The position numbers were made by a program, and so were the translations under genes. 32,604 bases of DNA from Aquiflexum sp041751335 (GTDB lineage Bacteria; Bacteroidota; Bacteroidia; Cytophagales; Cyclobacteriaceae): contig NZ_JBGSXS010000285.1 in NCBI RefSeq assembly GCF_041751335.1, positions 1 through 32,604 on the forward strand. Direction: 5' to 3'. Shown here one piece after another: positions 24,934-32,109 of this stretch. Each line of letters begins with the position of its first letter. Position 1 is the first letter of the stretch. The notes beneath the pieces are model-generated. The model was not told the DNA's origin. It did not search any database and worked only from the letters and a program-made list of their open reading frames with translations.

Positions 24934-25099
24934 GAGAAAAGTCGTGAGACATAAGACGTGAGACGTGAGACCTCCTTATCGACAAGTATGAAACATAAAA
25001 TTGCAGATTAACAAATGAACCCTTATTTCAACTTAGGATAAAATATAATTACGCTCCCAGATTCCCACAGATTTTAAAAAAAACCTCTGTGGGAATCTG
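24931..25099 (+). repeat. Purine-rich post-stop repeat and terminator-like hairpin after uxaC
   Basis: Starting at the uxaC stop codon, 24931-24972 is a GTGAGAC/GTGAGACATAAGAC quasi-repeat. At 25059-25099, CAGATTCCCACAG and CTGTGGGAATCTG form a perfect 13-bp stem with a 15-nt A-rich loop; further CTGTG repeats follow to 25111. No T run follows, so it may act as a processing or stability hairpin rather than a full terminator. The uxaB start lies 66 bp beyond it. Confidence 0.65.
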
Positions 25100-25164
25100 T
25101 GATATCTGTGAGAAAAAGTAATCGTAAATACCAAAATAAAATGAACCTACAATAACCTATTAAT

Positions 25165-26568
25165 ATGAAATCACTTAATAGAAGTAATATAAAAGTTCCT
25201 GGCAGACCAGTAAAAGTCTTACAGTTTGGAGAAGGGAATTTCTTGCGGGGATTTGTGGATTGGATGATCGATATAATGAATGAGAAGACTGATTTCAATG
25301 GAGATGTACAGATTGTACAGCCTTTGAGTCAAGGACTAGGAGAAATAATCAATCAACAGGATGGACTTTTCCATGTCAAACTTCAAGGAATTCAATCCGG
25401 TGAAATTGTTCAGGAAAACAGGCTTATTACTTGCGTGAGAGGTGTTAACAATCCTTTTGAAGATTATAGTGTATACTTAAAATTGGGAGAAAATGAAGAC
25501 TTGAAAATCATGGTTTCAAATACCACAGAAGCAGGAATTACATTCGATTCCCCTGACAAGTCTTTTGACACATTGCCACTGACTTTTCCCGGAAAATTAA
25601 CTGCACTTCTTTACCATCGATTCGAGACTTTCTCGGGTGATCCTTCCAAAGGGTTGGTGATGATTCCATGTGAATTGATAGATCAAAATGGGATACAGTT
25701 AAAATCCACAGTTTTGGAGTATATCAAACTTTGGAATCTTCCTACCAAATTTTCCAATTGGATAAATGACCACAATATTTTCTGCAATACCCTTGTGGAT
25801 AGGATTGTACCGGGCTTTCCAAAAGAAAATATCCAAGAAATCCAAAATGAATTGGGTTTTGAGGACAATCTGGTGGTAATGGCCGAACCCTTTCATTTCT
25901 GGGTGATAGAGGGACCGGAAAACTTACAAGAGATATTTCCCGCAGGAAAAGCCGGACTACAGGTTAAGTTTGTTAAAGATCAAAGTGCTTACCGAACAAG
26001 AAAGGTCCGGATTTTGAATGGTGCCCATACCGCTTTGGTGCCCGTAGCTTACCTTAATGGCTTTCGAACTGTCAGAGAAGCGGTAGAGGATAAAAACATT
26101 GGAAAATTTATAAAAGACACCATCTACAACGAAATCATTCCTACCCTTGACCTTCCCAAAGAGGAATTGGAACAGTTTGCTTCTGATGTTTTGGATAGGT
26201 TCCTGAATCCATTTATCCATCATGAATTGATTTCCATTTCTCTGAATTCCATTTCGAAGTTCAAAGTCAGGGTATTGCCAAGTCTATTGGAATACCATTC
26301 CAAAACCGGTAATTGGCCAAAAAATCTGACCAATTCGCTAGCGGCTTTGATAAAATTTTATAGCGGAAAATCGGGCCAGGGAAATATCCCATTAAAGGAT
26401 GATGCCCATGTTCTAGAGTTTTTTAAAAAGGTGTGGCAAGAAGAAGATTTGTCTGTCATTGTTTCAGAAACCTTGAGTAGAACTGATTTTTGGGGTGAGG
26501 ATTTGAGCCAATACAAAGGACTGGAAGAAGAGGTTTTGGTTAAGTTGGCGGAATTTGAAATGGTTTGA
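25165..26568 (+). CDS. uxaB: Tagaturonate reductase (altronate oxidoreductase)
   Basis: NADH-dependent reduction of D-tagaturonate to D-altronate, the step between UxaC and UxaA. The 467-residue protein is a polyol/mannitol dehydrogenase-type long-chain enzyme: N-terminal nucleotide-binding VKVLQFGEGNFLRGFVDWMI, the VSNTTEAGITF segment, then VRILNGAHTALVPVAYLNG and the C-terminal HELISISLNSISKFKVRVLP region with the catalytic lysine area. Length fits UxaB rather than UxuB. It ends the plus-strand string, separated from uxaC by a hairpin-containing 231-bp spacer, so it may also have its own promoter. Confidence 0.95.
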   Translation: MKSLNRSNIKVPGRPVKVLQFGEGNFLRGFVDWMIDIMNEKTDFNGDVQIVQPLSQGLGEIINQQDGLFHVKLQGIQSGEIVQENRLITCVRGVNNPFEDYSVYLKLGENEDLKIMVSNTTEAGITFDSPDKSFDTLPLTFPGKLTALLYHRFETFSGDPSKGLVMIPCELIDQNGIQLKSTVLEYIKLWNLPTKFSNWINDHNIFCNTLVDRIVPGFPKENIQEIQNELGFEDNLVVMAEPFHFWVIEGPENLQEIFPAGKAGLQVKFVKDQSAYRTRKVRILNGAHTALVPVAYLNGFRTVREAVEDKNIGKFIKDTIYNEIIPTLDLPKEELEQFASDVLDRFLNPFIHHELISISLNSISKFKVRVLPSLLEYHSKTGNWPKNLTNSLAALIKFYSGKSGQGNIPLKDDAHVLEFFKKVWQEEDLSVIVSETLSRTDFWGEDLSQYKGLEEEVLVKLAEFEMV

Positions 26569-26616
26569 GTTAATGTCTTATTTATAACATGGGAAAGAAA
26601 AAAATACTTTCCCTTC

Positions 26617-27057
26617 TCACCACTCCCCTCTCCTCCCCTTTTTCTTTTCAGACAGTGCCTTCTTTTCTTTCAATCTTTGTTCTATAGCTCCTTTACTTGG
26701 CTTGGTCACTTTCCTGATTTTCTTTTTGTGGAAAGCCTTGCTTAGGAGGTCATAAAACTTCCTGATCGCTATTTCTTTGTTTTGGATTTGGGAACGTTTT
26801 TCTTGTGCCAGAATTTGTATGTTTCCTTCAGAATCCAGCTTATTTCCAATCTTTTCCATCAATCTGGATTTTTCATCTTCCTCCAAAATCATCGAATTGG
26901 GGACATTAAAAATTAGGGTAACCTTGCTATTGACCTTATTGACATTTTGACCTCCAGGCCCACTGCTTCGACTTGCCTGAAATTGAAATTCACGATCAAA
27001 AAGTTGCTTCCTGATTTTCTCGTTGATATTCATTTTAGAGTTCTTAATATTTTTCAC
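26617..27057 (-). CDS. arfB: Ribosome-rescue peptidyl-tRNA hydrolase ArfB
   Basis: A 146-residue class I release-factor-like protein. SRSSGPGGQNVNKVNSKV carries the catalytic GGQ motif (residues 35-37 from the ATG at 27057). The C-terminus is a strongly basic Lys/Arg tail (KKKIRKVTKPSKG, KKALSEKKKGRRGEW) that in ArfB enters the mRNA channel of stalled ribosomes. It lacks the codon-recognition domain of normal release factors. Homologues usually begin near the second Met (27033), so that start is equally likely. It is a single-gene unit converging on uxaB. Confidence 0.92.
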   Translation of the reverse strand: MKNIKNSKMNINEKIRKQLFDREFQFQASRSSGPGGQNVNKVNSKVTLIFNVPNSMILEEDEKSRLMEKIGNKLDSEGNIQILAQEKRSQIQNKEIAIRKFYDLLSKAFHKKKIRKVTKPSKGAIEQRLKEKKALSEKKKGRRGEW

Positions 27058-27662
27058 TGACAGCCGTTTTCAACTATTTTTATATTCTTGATAAATATCA
27101 AGAAAGTTTACAAATGAAATCAGGCAAAAACATGAAGTTCAAAATTTCTTTTAAAATTTTTTATTTTTTTTCACTTGAAATTTACAAGAAGATAGAATTA
27201 AAAATGGTATTTGTCATCACAAAAATTAAACTCATTTTTCAATATAAGTTTTCAAAAACCTAAAGAATTGTATTTGGTATACTTATTTTTTGAATTCAAA
27301 CTATTATTTGGAATTTTTATACTTGAAACAAATAATTGAAATAATAATTAGGACTTAATAATTTTTTGTTTTGTTTTTTATATATCCATTATATAGATTT
27401 GATCATCTTATTCATCCAAACGATTAATCACCCTGAGTTTATAGACTCTAAATTTTACTCAGTTAAATGTAACAACTACCGCTTATTTACTTTTAGAATC
27501 TTATTTATCTCGTTTTTTTGTCATTACGCTTAATTCACCCACTAAAAACCCTCTCATTATTTTTTGGAGGGTTTTTTGTTTTTTTAAGTACTCTCAGAAT
27601 TTCAAAAATTCTTACATTGGCAATAGAAAATTTTAAGTTTTATTAACTCATTTAACATTTGA
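27058..27662. other. 605-bp AT-rich spacer with a palindrome and an orphan terminator
   Basis: No convincing gene. A 49-codon ORF from ATG 27114 is AT-driven Lys/Phe/Ile sequence and is not called. TTCTTGATA-AA-TATCAAGAA (27085-27104) is a perfect 9-bp inverted repeat just upstream of arfB. A terminator-like hairpin lies at 27544-27577 with no gene before it on the plus strand. Confidence 0.55.
27544..27577 (+). terminator. Terminator hairpin with no visible upstream gene
   Basis: AAAAACCCTC at 27544-27553 pairs with GAGGGTTTTT at 27567-27576 across a 13-nt loop, then more T's. The form is that of a good intrinsic terminator. The sequence before it (about 27380-27540) has no ORF, so a small RNA or a long 5' leader is possible. 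Confidence 0.7.
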
Positions 27663-28166
27663 ATGATCGCCATCACAAAAATTAATGAGGACCTCTTACA
27701 TGAAGTCCGAGATATAGCATTAAAAACATGGCCAAAAACTTTTGCCCACATCCTCAGTCCTGACCAAATTGACTATATGTTGGATTGGATGTACCATCTT
27801 GATGCATTGAGATCGCAACTATTTGAAAAAAATCATGTTTTTTTATTGGCAGAGGAAAATAGTAAATACCTGGGTTTTGCTTCATATGTAGTTAACCATG
27901 AGGAAACCAATAAAACAAAGATTCATAAAATCTACATCTTGCCTGAGACTCAGGGAAAGGGTGTGGGAAAAAAGCTTTTACAGGCAGTATCTGAAATCGC
28001 CTTATTGAATGGCGATACCCACCTCTTTCTAAATGTAAATAAGTACAATCAAAAAGCGATTGATTTTTACAGTCATTTGGGTTTTTACGAAGCCGCTCAA
28101 GAAGTAATAGACATCGGAAATGGCTTTGTCATGGATGACGTTGTCATGGAATTAAAATTAACTTAA
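27663..28166 (+). CDS. GNAT-family N-acetyltransferase
   Basis: A 167-residue acetyltransferase of the GNAT fold. Motif A is clear: KIHKIYILPETQGKGVGKKLL, with the pyrophosphate-binding QGKGVGKKL at residues 97-105. Motif B with NKYNQKAIDFYSHLGFYEA follows. The N-terminal half provides the acceptor site and does not identify the substrate, which could be a small amine or a protein N-terminus. It shares direction with the cysteine-cluster gene 30 bp downstream and may be cotranscribed with it. Confidence 0.9.
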   Translation: MIAITKINEDLLHEVRDIALKTWPKTFAHILSPDQIDYMLDWMYHLDALRSQLFEKNHVFLLAEENSKYLGFASYVVNHEETNKTKIHKIYILPETQGKGVGKKLLQAVSEIALLNGDTHLFLNVNKYNQKAIDFYSHLGFYEAAQEVIDIGNGFVMDDVVMELKLT

Positions 28167-28196
28167 TTGATCAATTGAAAAAAAACCTAAAAGACA

Positions 28197-28982
28197 ATGA
28201 AGCAATTTGACCCTCATCATATACCTGGCATCTACAATTGGTGTGATAGGTGGTGTGAACACTGCAAGATGACCTCCAAGTGTTACCTCTATGCACAGGA
28301 GCAGGAGGATAAAGCTATCATGGAAAGTGACCTTGATCATGATGAAAAGATGGAGAAAATAAAGGAAAAGCTGACGGAAACCATGGAAATGCTGAGTGAA
28401 GCTGCAGAAGAATTTGAGATGGATGAAGAGGACATGGAAGAACTAGATGAAGAGGAACAAGATGAAATGATGCATGACCATCAGATTAGCCAAATTAAAA
28501 TCGATATCCACCCCCTTTCTGATCTCAGTGAAATTTACATGAAGGAATGTATGGATTGGGTAGAAAGTAAAGGAAAAGACACGCTTCTTGGCTACTTGGT
28601 ACAAAGTAAAATACCGGAGGAAATATGTGATCAAAACGAAATCGAAAAATTAAAAAAAGTAATCAGTCATTTGGAATCCGTACAATGGAACCAAACAATG
28701 ATTCCCGCCAAATGCAGGGGTGCGTTGAATTACTTTTCTGATAAATCTTTTTGGGACGATTACCCTATTGAGGAACGAGCGTATAATGGTACAGCAAAAG
28801 TAGCTTTGATCTGCATCCAAAATAGTATAAATGCCTGGCAAGGAATCCTTTTCTGGTCTAAAGATGAGGAAGAGCTTATTCTTCCACTTTTGGATAAATT
28901 GATTCAGATCAAGCAAATGCTTGAAGAGGAATTTCCTAATGCCTATAAATTTATCAGACCGGGATTTGATGAAAATTGTTAA
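28197..28982 (+). CDS. Conserved-looking hypothetical protein with N-terminal cysteine cluster
   Basis: A 261-residue soluble protein that I cannot assign. The N-terminus has four cysteines in CDRWCEHCKMTSKC (Cys16, 20, 23, 29; spacing C-x3-C-x2-C-x5-C), a likely zinc or iron-sulfur site. Residues about 45-98 form a very acidic, methionine-rich helical segment (EMDEEDMEELDEEEQDEMMH), probably coiled. The C-terminal 150 residues look alpha-helical with conserved-looking tryptophans (VQWNQTMIPAKCRGALNYF, NSINAWQGILFWS). No signal peptide or membrane segment. Thirty bases separate it from the GNAT gene, suggesting an operon. Role unknown. Confidence 0.75.
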   Translation: MKQFDPHHIPGIYNWCDRWCEHCKMTSKCYLYAQEQEDKAIMESDLDHDEKMEKIKEKLTETMEMLSEAAEEFEMDEEDMEELDEEEQDEMMHDHQISQIKIDIHPLSDLSEIYMKECMDWVESKGKDTLLGYLVQSKIPEEICDQNEIEKLKKVISHLESVQWNQTMIPAKCRGALNYFSDKSFWDDYPIEERAYNGTAKVALICIQNSINAWQGILFWSKDEEELILPLLDKLIQIKQMLEEEFPNAYKFIRPGFDENC

Positions 28983-29010
28983 AAAAATATTTATTCTAAA
29001 GTTAAAATTT

Positions 29011-29037
29011 TAAATTTGATAAAATAATTTATCAAAT
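29011..29037 (+). promoter_or_regulatory. -7 box and inverted repeat overlapping the toxin-antitoxin start
   Basis: TAAATTTG at 29011-29018 is an exact match to the Bacteroidota -7 consensus TAnnTTTG. A perfect 10-bp inverted repeat, ATTTGATAAA (29014-29023) and TTTATCAAAT (29028-29037) with a 4-nt spacer, overlaps both this box and the antitoxin start codon at 29036. It is a natural operator for the antitoxin. A start of transcription about 7 bp beyond the box would leave a leader of roughly 10 nt or less. Confidence 0.6.
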
Positions 29038-29470
29038 GAAAAATTATCAAGACATCGTGGATATTCTTGGCAAAGACCATTTCTCTTTCAGAGTAGAGGA
29101 GCCAATGGACTTTTATGTAGTAGCAGACCAAGGCTTGGCAGCATCTATTCTCCAAAATTTCAAAGCCTCTTTTTCCTTAGGACTTTCCCAAATCGCTACA
29201 ATCTTATCCAGTTCTGAGCCGACTTTATACCGACGGATCAAAGAAAATCAATCTTTGCCTAAGCAGGAAGCCATTAAGTTATTGGAAGCCGCAGACTTAT
29301 TTATGTACGGAGAAGAGGTCTTTGGGAATAGAGAAGATTTTTTTAAGTGGACAGAGCTTCCCAATACTGCTTTGGGTGGATTAAAGCCCATGCTGGTCAT
29401 CAGCTATCCTGAAGGCATTTCAAAGGTAAGGGACTTATTGACCAGGATTGAATACAACGTTTACAGTTAA
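29036..29470 (+). CDS. Antitoxin, MbcA/ParS/Xre family (DUF2384)
   Basis: A 144-residue antitoxin of the Xre-RES type II system. An Xre-type helix-turn-helix lies at about residues 45-77 (LSQIATILSSSEPTLYRRIK), and the C-terminal toxin-binding DUF2384 domain is diagnostic: ALGGLKPMLVISYPEGISKV, then a conserved RIEYNVYS terminus. It neutralises the RES toxin encoded next and represses the operon. The stop and the toxin start share one base (TAATG), giving translational coupling. The antitoxin-first order is standard. The candidate operator covers the start codon. Confidence 0.93.
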   Translation: MKNYQDIVDILGKDHFSFRVEEPMDFYVVADQGLAASILQNFKASFSLGLSQIATILSSSEPTLYRRIKENQSLPKQEAIKLLEAADLFMYGEEVFGNREDFFKWTELPNTALGGLKPMLVISYPEGISKVRDLLTRIEYNVYS

Positions 29471-29925
29471 TGCTGGTATATCGTCTTTCTAAATCAAAAT
29501 ACGCAGATGACCTGAGTGGAACCGGGGCGGCAATAGCAGGGGGCAGATGGAATAAAAAAGGCAGGGCCGTACTTTATTGTTCGGAAGCACCTGCCCTTGC
29601 CTTACTTGAAATTGTGGTCAATATTCCACCCATGTTCCAATCGGATCTCCAATTATTGACCTTGGAAATTCCTGATGTAAAAGTTAAATTAATTGAAAGA
29701 GACAGGCTTCCCGAAAACTGGTTTCACTACCCTGCTCCAAGAATTTTGGCAGAAATAGCAGAAGAATATTACAGAGATCAAGAACTACTTGGACTCAAAG
29801 TTCCCAGTGCAGTATTCCATCAACAATACAATATCCTCATCAACCCCATGTCAAAGCACTTCCATAAAATCAAAGTGATTTCCTCAGAGCCTTTTGTATT
29901 TGATCCTAGACTTTATAGGAATTAA
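29470..29925 (+). CDS. RES-domain toxin (NAD+-depleting)
   Basis: A 151-residue RES toxin. Signature residues are present: Arg5 in MLVYRLSK, GGRWN (24-28), the YCSE segment (36-39) and Glu47 in ALALLEIVV, followed by the C-terminal NILINPMSKHF. Family members degrade cellular NAD+ by phosphorolysis or hydrolysis and are held inactive by their Xre/MbcA partner. All expected catalytic positions look intact, so the toxin is probably functional. Translation is coupled to the antitoxin through a one-base overlap. Confidence 0.93.
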   Translation: MLVYRLSKSKYADDLSGTGAAIAGGRWNKKGRAVLYCSEAPALALLEIVVNIPPMFQSDLQLLTLEIPDVKVKLIERDRLPENWFHYPAPRILAEIAEEYYRDQELLGLKVPSAVFHQQYNILINPMSKHFHKIKVISSEPFVFDPRLYRN

Positions 29926-30104
29926 GTGATGTCTTTTTCAATGAGAACAAGTCACAATGCCAATAGCTTTTACTTGAGTCTCAAACATTTTTATAAAAAC
30001 ATTTGAAAAAGAAAATGATGTTTAGTTTTAATTCACACTTAAGAGACTCTTCCTACGTCAGAGTGAAGTCCCCAAAATTAAATCATTGGTATCCCGATGA
30101 CTAA

Positions 30105-30149
30105 CTTGTTTCTTGGTTCTTGTCTCTTGATTCTTGGCTCTCGCTTCTA
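30105..30149 (-). repeat. Purine-rich (sense strand) quasi-repeat after trmB
   Basis: CTTGGTTCTTGTCTCTTGATTCTTGGCTC-type units end 5 bp from the trmB stop. The 22 nt at 30127-30148 are identical to 8991-9012 after dctM, in the same orientation relative to the gene. The remainder of 29926-30154 holds no gene. Confidence 0.7.
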
Positions 30150-30154
30150 ATCCC

Positions 30155-30814
30155 TCAGACAAACCTAAACTTTAGATACTTGATCTTTTCCCCTTTTTCG
30201 CTGAATAGGGTTTCGTACTTGGTTTTGATACCATGATGTTCATCTTTCAACTGAGACTCATAAAAATCCTGGGTATGGAGGATAATTTCGCAATCTTCTC
30301 TATGCTGTACCAAGTCCAAGGAATATTCAAACAGGCCGGTGTTATCTGTCTTAAAATGTATAATCCCCTCTTTTTTCAGAAGCGGTTTATACATTTCCAG
30401 AAATTTTGGGGATGTCAACCTTCTCTTTTCATCCCCTTCTCTAGGAAAAGGGTCAGGAAAAGTAATCCAGATCTCTGAAATCTCATTTGCTGAAAAGTAT
30501 TTTTCCAACAATTGGATTTGCGTTCTCAAAAAAGCCACGTTTCCCAAACCTTCTGAAATAGCTATTGTACTTCCTTTCCAAATTCGAGAACCTTTGATAT
30601 CTACTCCTATAAAATTCTTCTCAGGATAATGTCGTGCCAAACCAACGGTGAATTCTCCCCTTCCACAGGCCAATTCAACTACGATTGGGTTTTCATTCTC
30701 AAATTGTATGGAGTCCCAATTCCCTTTGATCTTTTCAAAAATCTCTTTTCCAGGCTGGACAACATTTCTGTTGGCTTCATTTTCCTTGAATCTTTCCAGT
30801 TTTCTCCTGCTCAT
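30155..30814 (-). CDS. trmB: tRNA (guanine-N7)-methyltransferase
   Basis: Methylates G46 of tRNA to m7G using S-adenosylmethionine. The 219-residue Rossmann-type methyltransferase shows motif I VELACGRGEFTVGLA, the FIGVDIKGSRIWKG segment, and the family-specific ISEIWITFPDPFPREGDEKR block followed by RRLTSPKFL. Length is normal and the ORF is intact. It follows folC after 2 bp on the same strand, so the two are cotranscribed with the upstream TonB-like gene. Confidence 0.96.
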   Translation of the reverse strand: MSRRKLERFKENEANRNVVQPGKEIFEKIKGNWDSIQFENENPIVVELACGRGEFTVGLARHYPEKNFIGVDIKGSRIWKGSTIAISEGLGNVAFLRTQIQLLEKYFSANEISEIWITFPDPFPREGDEKRRLTSPKFLEMYKPLLKKEGIIHFKTDNTGLFEYSLDLVQHREDCEIILHTQDFYESQLKDEHHGIKTKYETLFSEKGEKIKYLKFRFV

Positions 30815-30816
30815 AA

Positions 30817-32106
30817 TTATAAATCCTTGATTTCGGCAATCACAAAAGTGCTGCCTCCTACGAATATTAAATCTTCTTTTCCCGCAATTTTTCTGACATA
30901 ATCAATAGCTTCATTAACATCTTCAATGGTCACTCCATCCAATCCATATTCTAAAGCAGTTTGCTGCAATTGACCTGCAGACATCGCTCTTGGGATTTTC
31001 GCTTCGCAAAACACATATTTGGCTTTCTCGGGTAGTAATGAAAGTACTTTTGAAATATCTTTATCCTTGACCATTCCGATAACCATAAATAGATTCTGAA
31101 ATTGAATTTGCTCCAATTGGTCCACTATGAATCTAATGCCATCCTCATTGTGGCCGGTATCGCAAATGGTTAGTGGTTGGTTACTTAATACCTGCCATCT
31201 TCCTTTTAGCCCTGTATTCTTTATTAAATTGGATAAACCTGATTTCAGTTGGCTATTTCCGATCTTCCATCCTTTTGAGACTAAGGCCTCAATGGATTTC
31301 AGAATTCCGGGAAGATTTTTTTCCTGATAATTTCCATTCAGATCCATTTCAAAGGTATCCACCCCACCATTTGCAACCACCACGAAAATACTTTTCCCAT
31401 TTCCATTTTCTCCGATTTTTTTTACTAAAAAGCTTTCCTCGGCAAAGAAAAGTTCTGCTTGATTTGAAATTGATCGCGATATAAAGACATTTGAAGTTTC
31501 TTTTTGCTTTTGACTGATGATGACAGGTATATTTTTCTTGATGATCCCTGCTTTTTCTACAGCAATTTTCTCCAAGGTATCACCCAAAAACTCCGTATGA
31601 TCCATCCCAATATTGGTGATAACCGAAATTTCAGGCTGAATAATATTTGTGCTGTCCAACCTGCCGCCCATACCTACTTCGACAACAGCTATATCTACTT
31701 CCTCTTTGGCAAAAAACCAGAAAGCCATACCTACAGTCATTTCAAAAAAACTTGGCTTTAAATCCTCTAAAAAACTCTTATTTGCGGCAACGAAGTTCAC
31801 TACTTCGTTTTCGGGAATTTCAATACCGTTGATTTTAATTCTTTCTGTAAATGACTTAAGATGTGGAGATGTATATAAACCGACTTTATAGCCTGCTTCC
31901 ATCAAAACCGAACAAATGGCATGGGAGGTGCTTCCTTTACCGTTGGTACCGGCAACATGAACACTCTTGAAGTGATCTTGAGGATTCCCCAAATGCCCGC
32001 AAAGGGTGATGGTGTTGCTGAGGTCCTTTTTAAAGGCAGCAGCCCCTACACGTTGGAACATGGGTAATGCATTGAACAGGTAGTCCAATGTTTCCTGATA
32101 GGTCAT
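30817..32106 (-). CDS. folC: Folylpolyglutamate / dihydrofolate synthase
   Basis: ATP-dependent addition of glutamate to folates (and to dihydropteroate in bifunctional forms). The 429-residue Mur-ligase-family protein carries the P-loop VAGTNGKGSTSHAICSVL (51-68), the omega-loop region YTSPHLKSFTERIKINGIEI, VAVVEVGMGGRLDSTNII, ISVITNIGMDHTEFLGDT, and the C-terminal DTGHNEDGI segment. All are standard for FolC. It lies 3 bp after the TonB-like gene and 2 bp before trmB, a tight minus-strand operon. Confidence 0.95.
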   Translation of the reverse strand: MTYQETLDYLFNALPMFQRVGAAAFKKDLSNTITLCGHLGNPQDHFKSVHVAGTNGKGSTSHAICSVLMEAGYKVGLYTSPHLKSFTERIKINGIEIPENEVVNFVAANKSFLEDLKPSFFEMTVGMAFWFFAKEEVDIAVVEVGMGGRLDSTNIIQPEISVITNIGMDHTEFLGDTLEKIAVEKAGIIKKNIPVIISQKQKETSNVFISRSISNQAELFFAEESFLVKKIGENGNGKSIFVVVANGGVDTFEMDLNGNYQEKNLPGILKSIEALVSKGWKIGNSQLKSGLSNLIKNTGLKGRWQVLSNQPLTICDTGHNEDGIRFIVDQLEQIQFQNLFMVIGMVKDKDISKVLSLLPEKAKYVFCEAKIPRAMSAGQLQQTALEYGLDGVTIEDVNEAIDYVRKIAGKEDLIFVGGSTFVIAEIKDL

Positions 32107-32109
32107 GGA

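Noticed and set aside
27114..27263. 49-codon ORF in the arfB-GNAT spacer
   Set aside because: Composition is almost only Lys, Phe, Ile and Leu from AT-rich DNA, with no motif or neighbour support.
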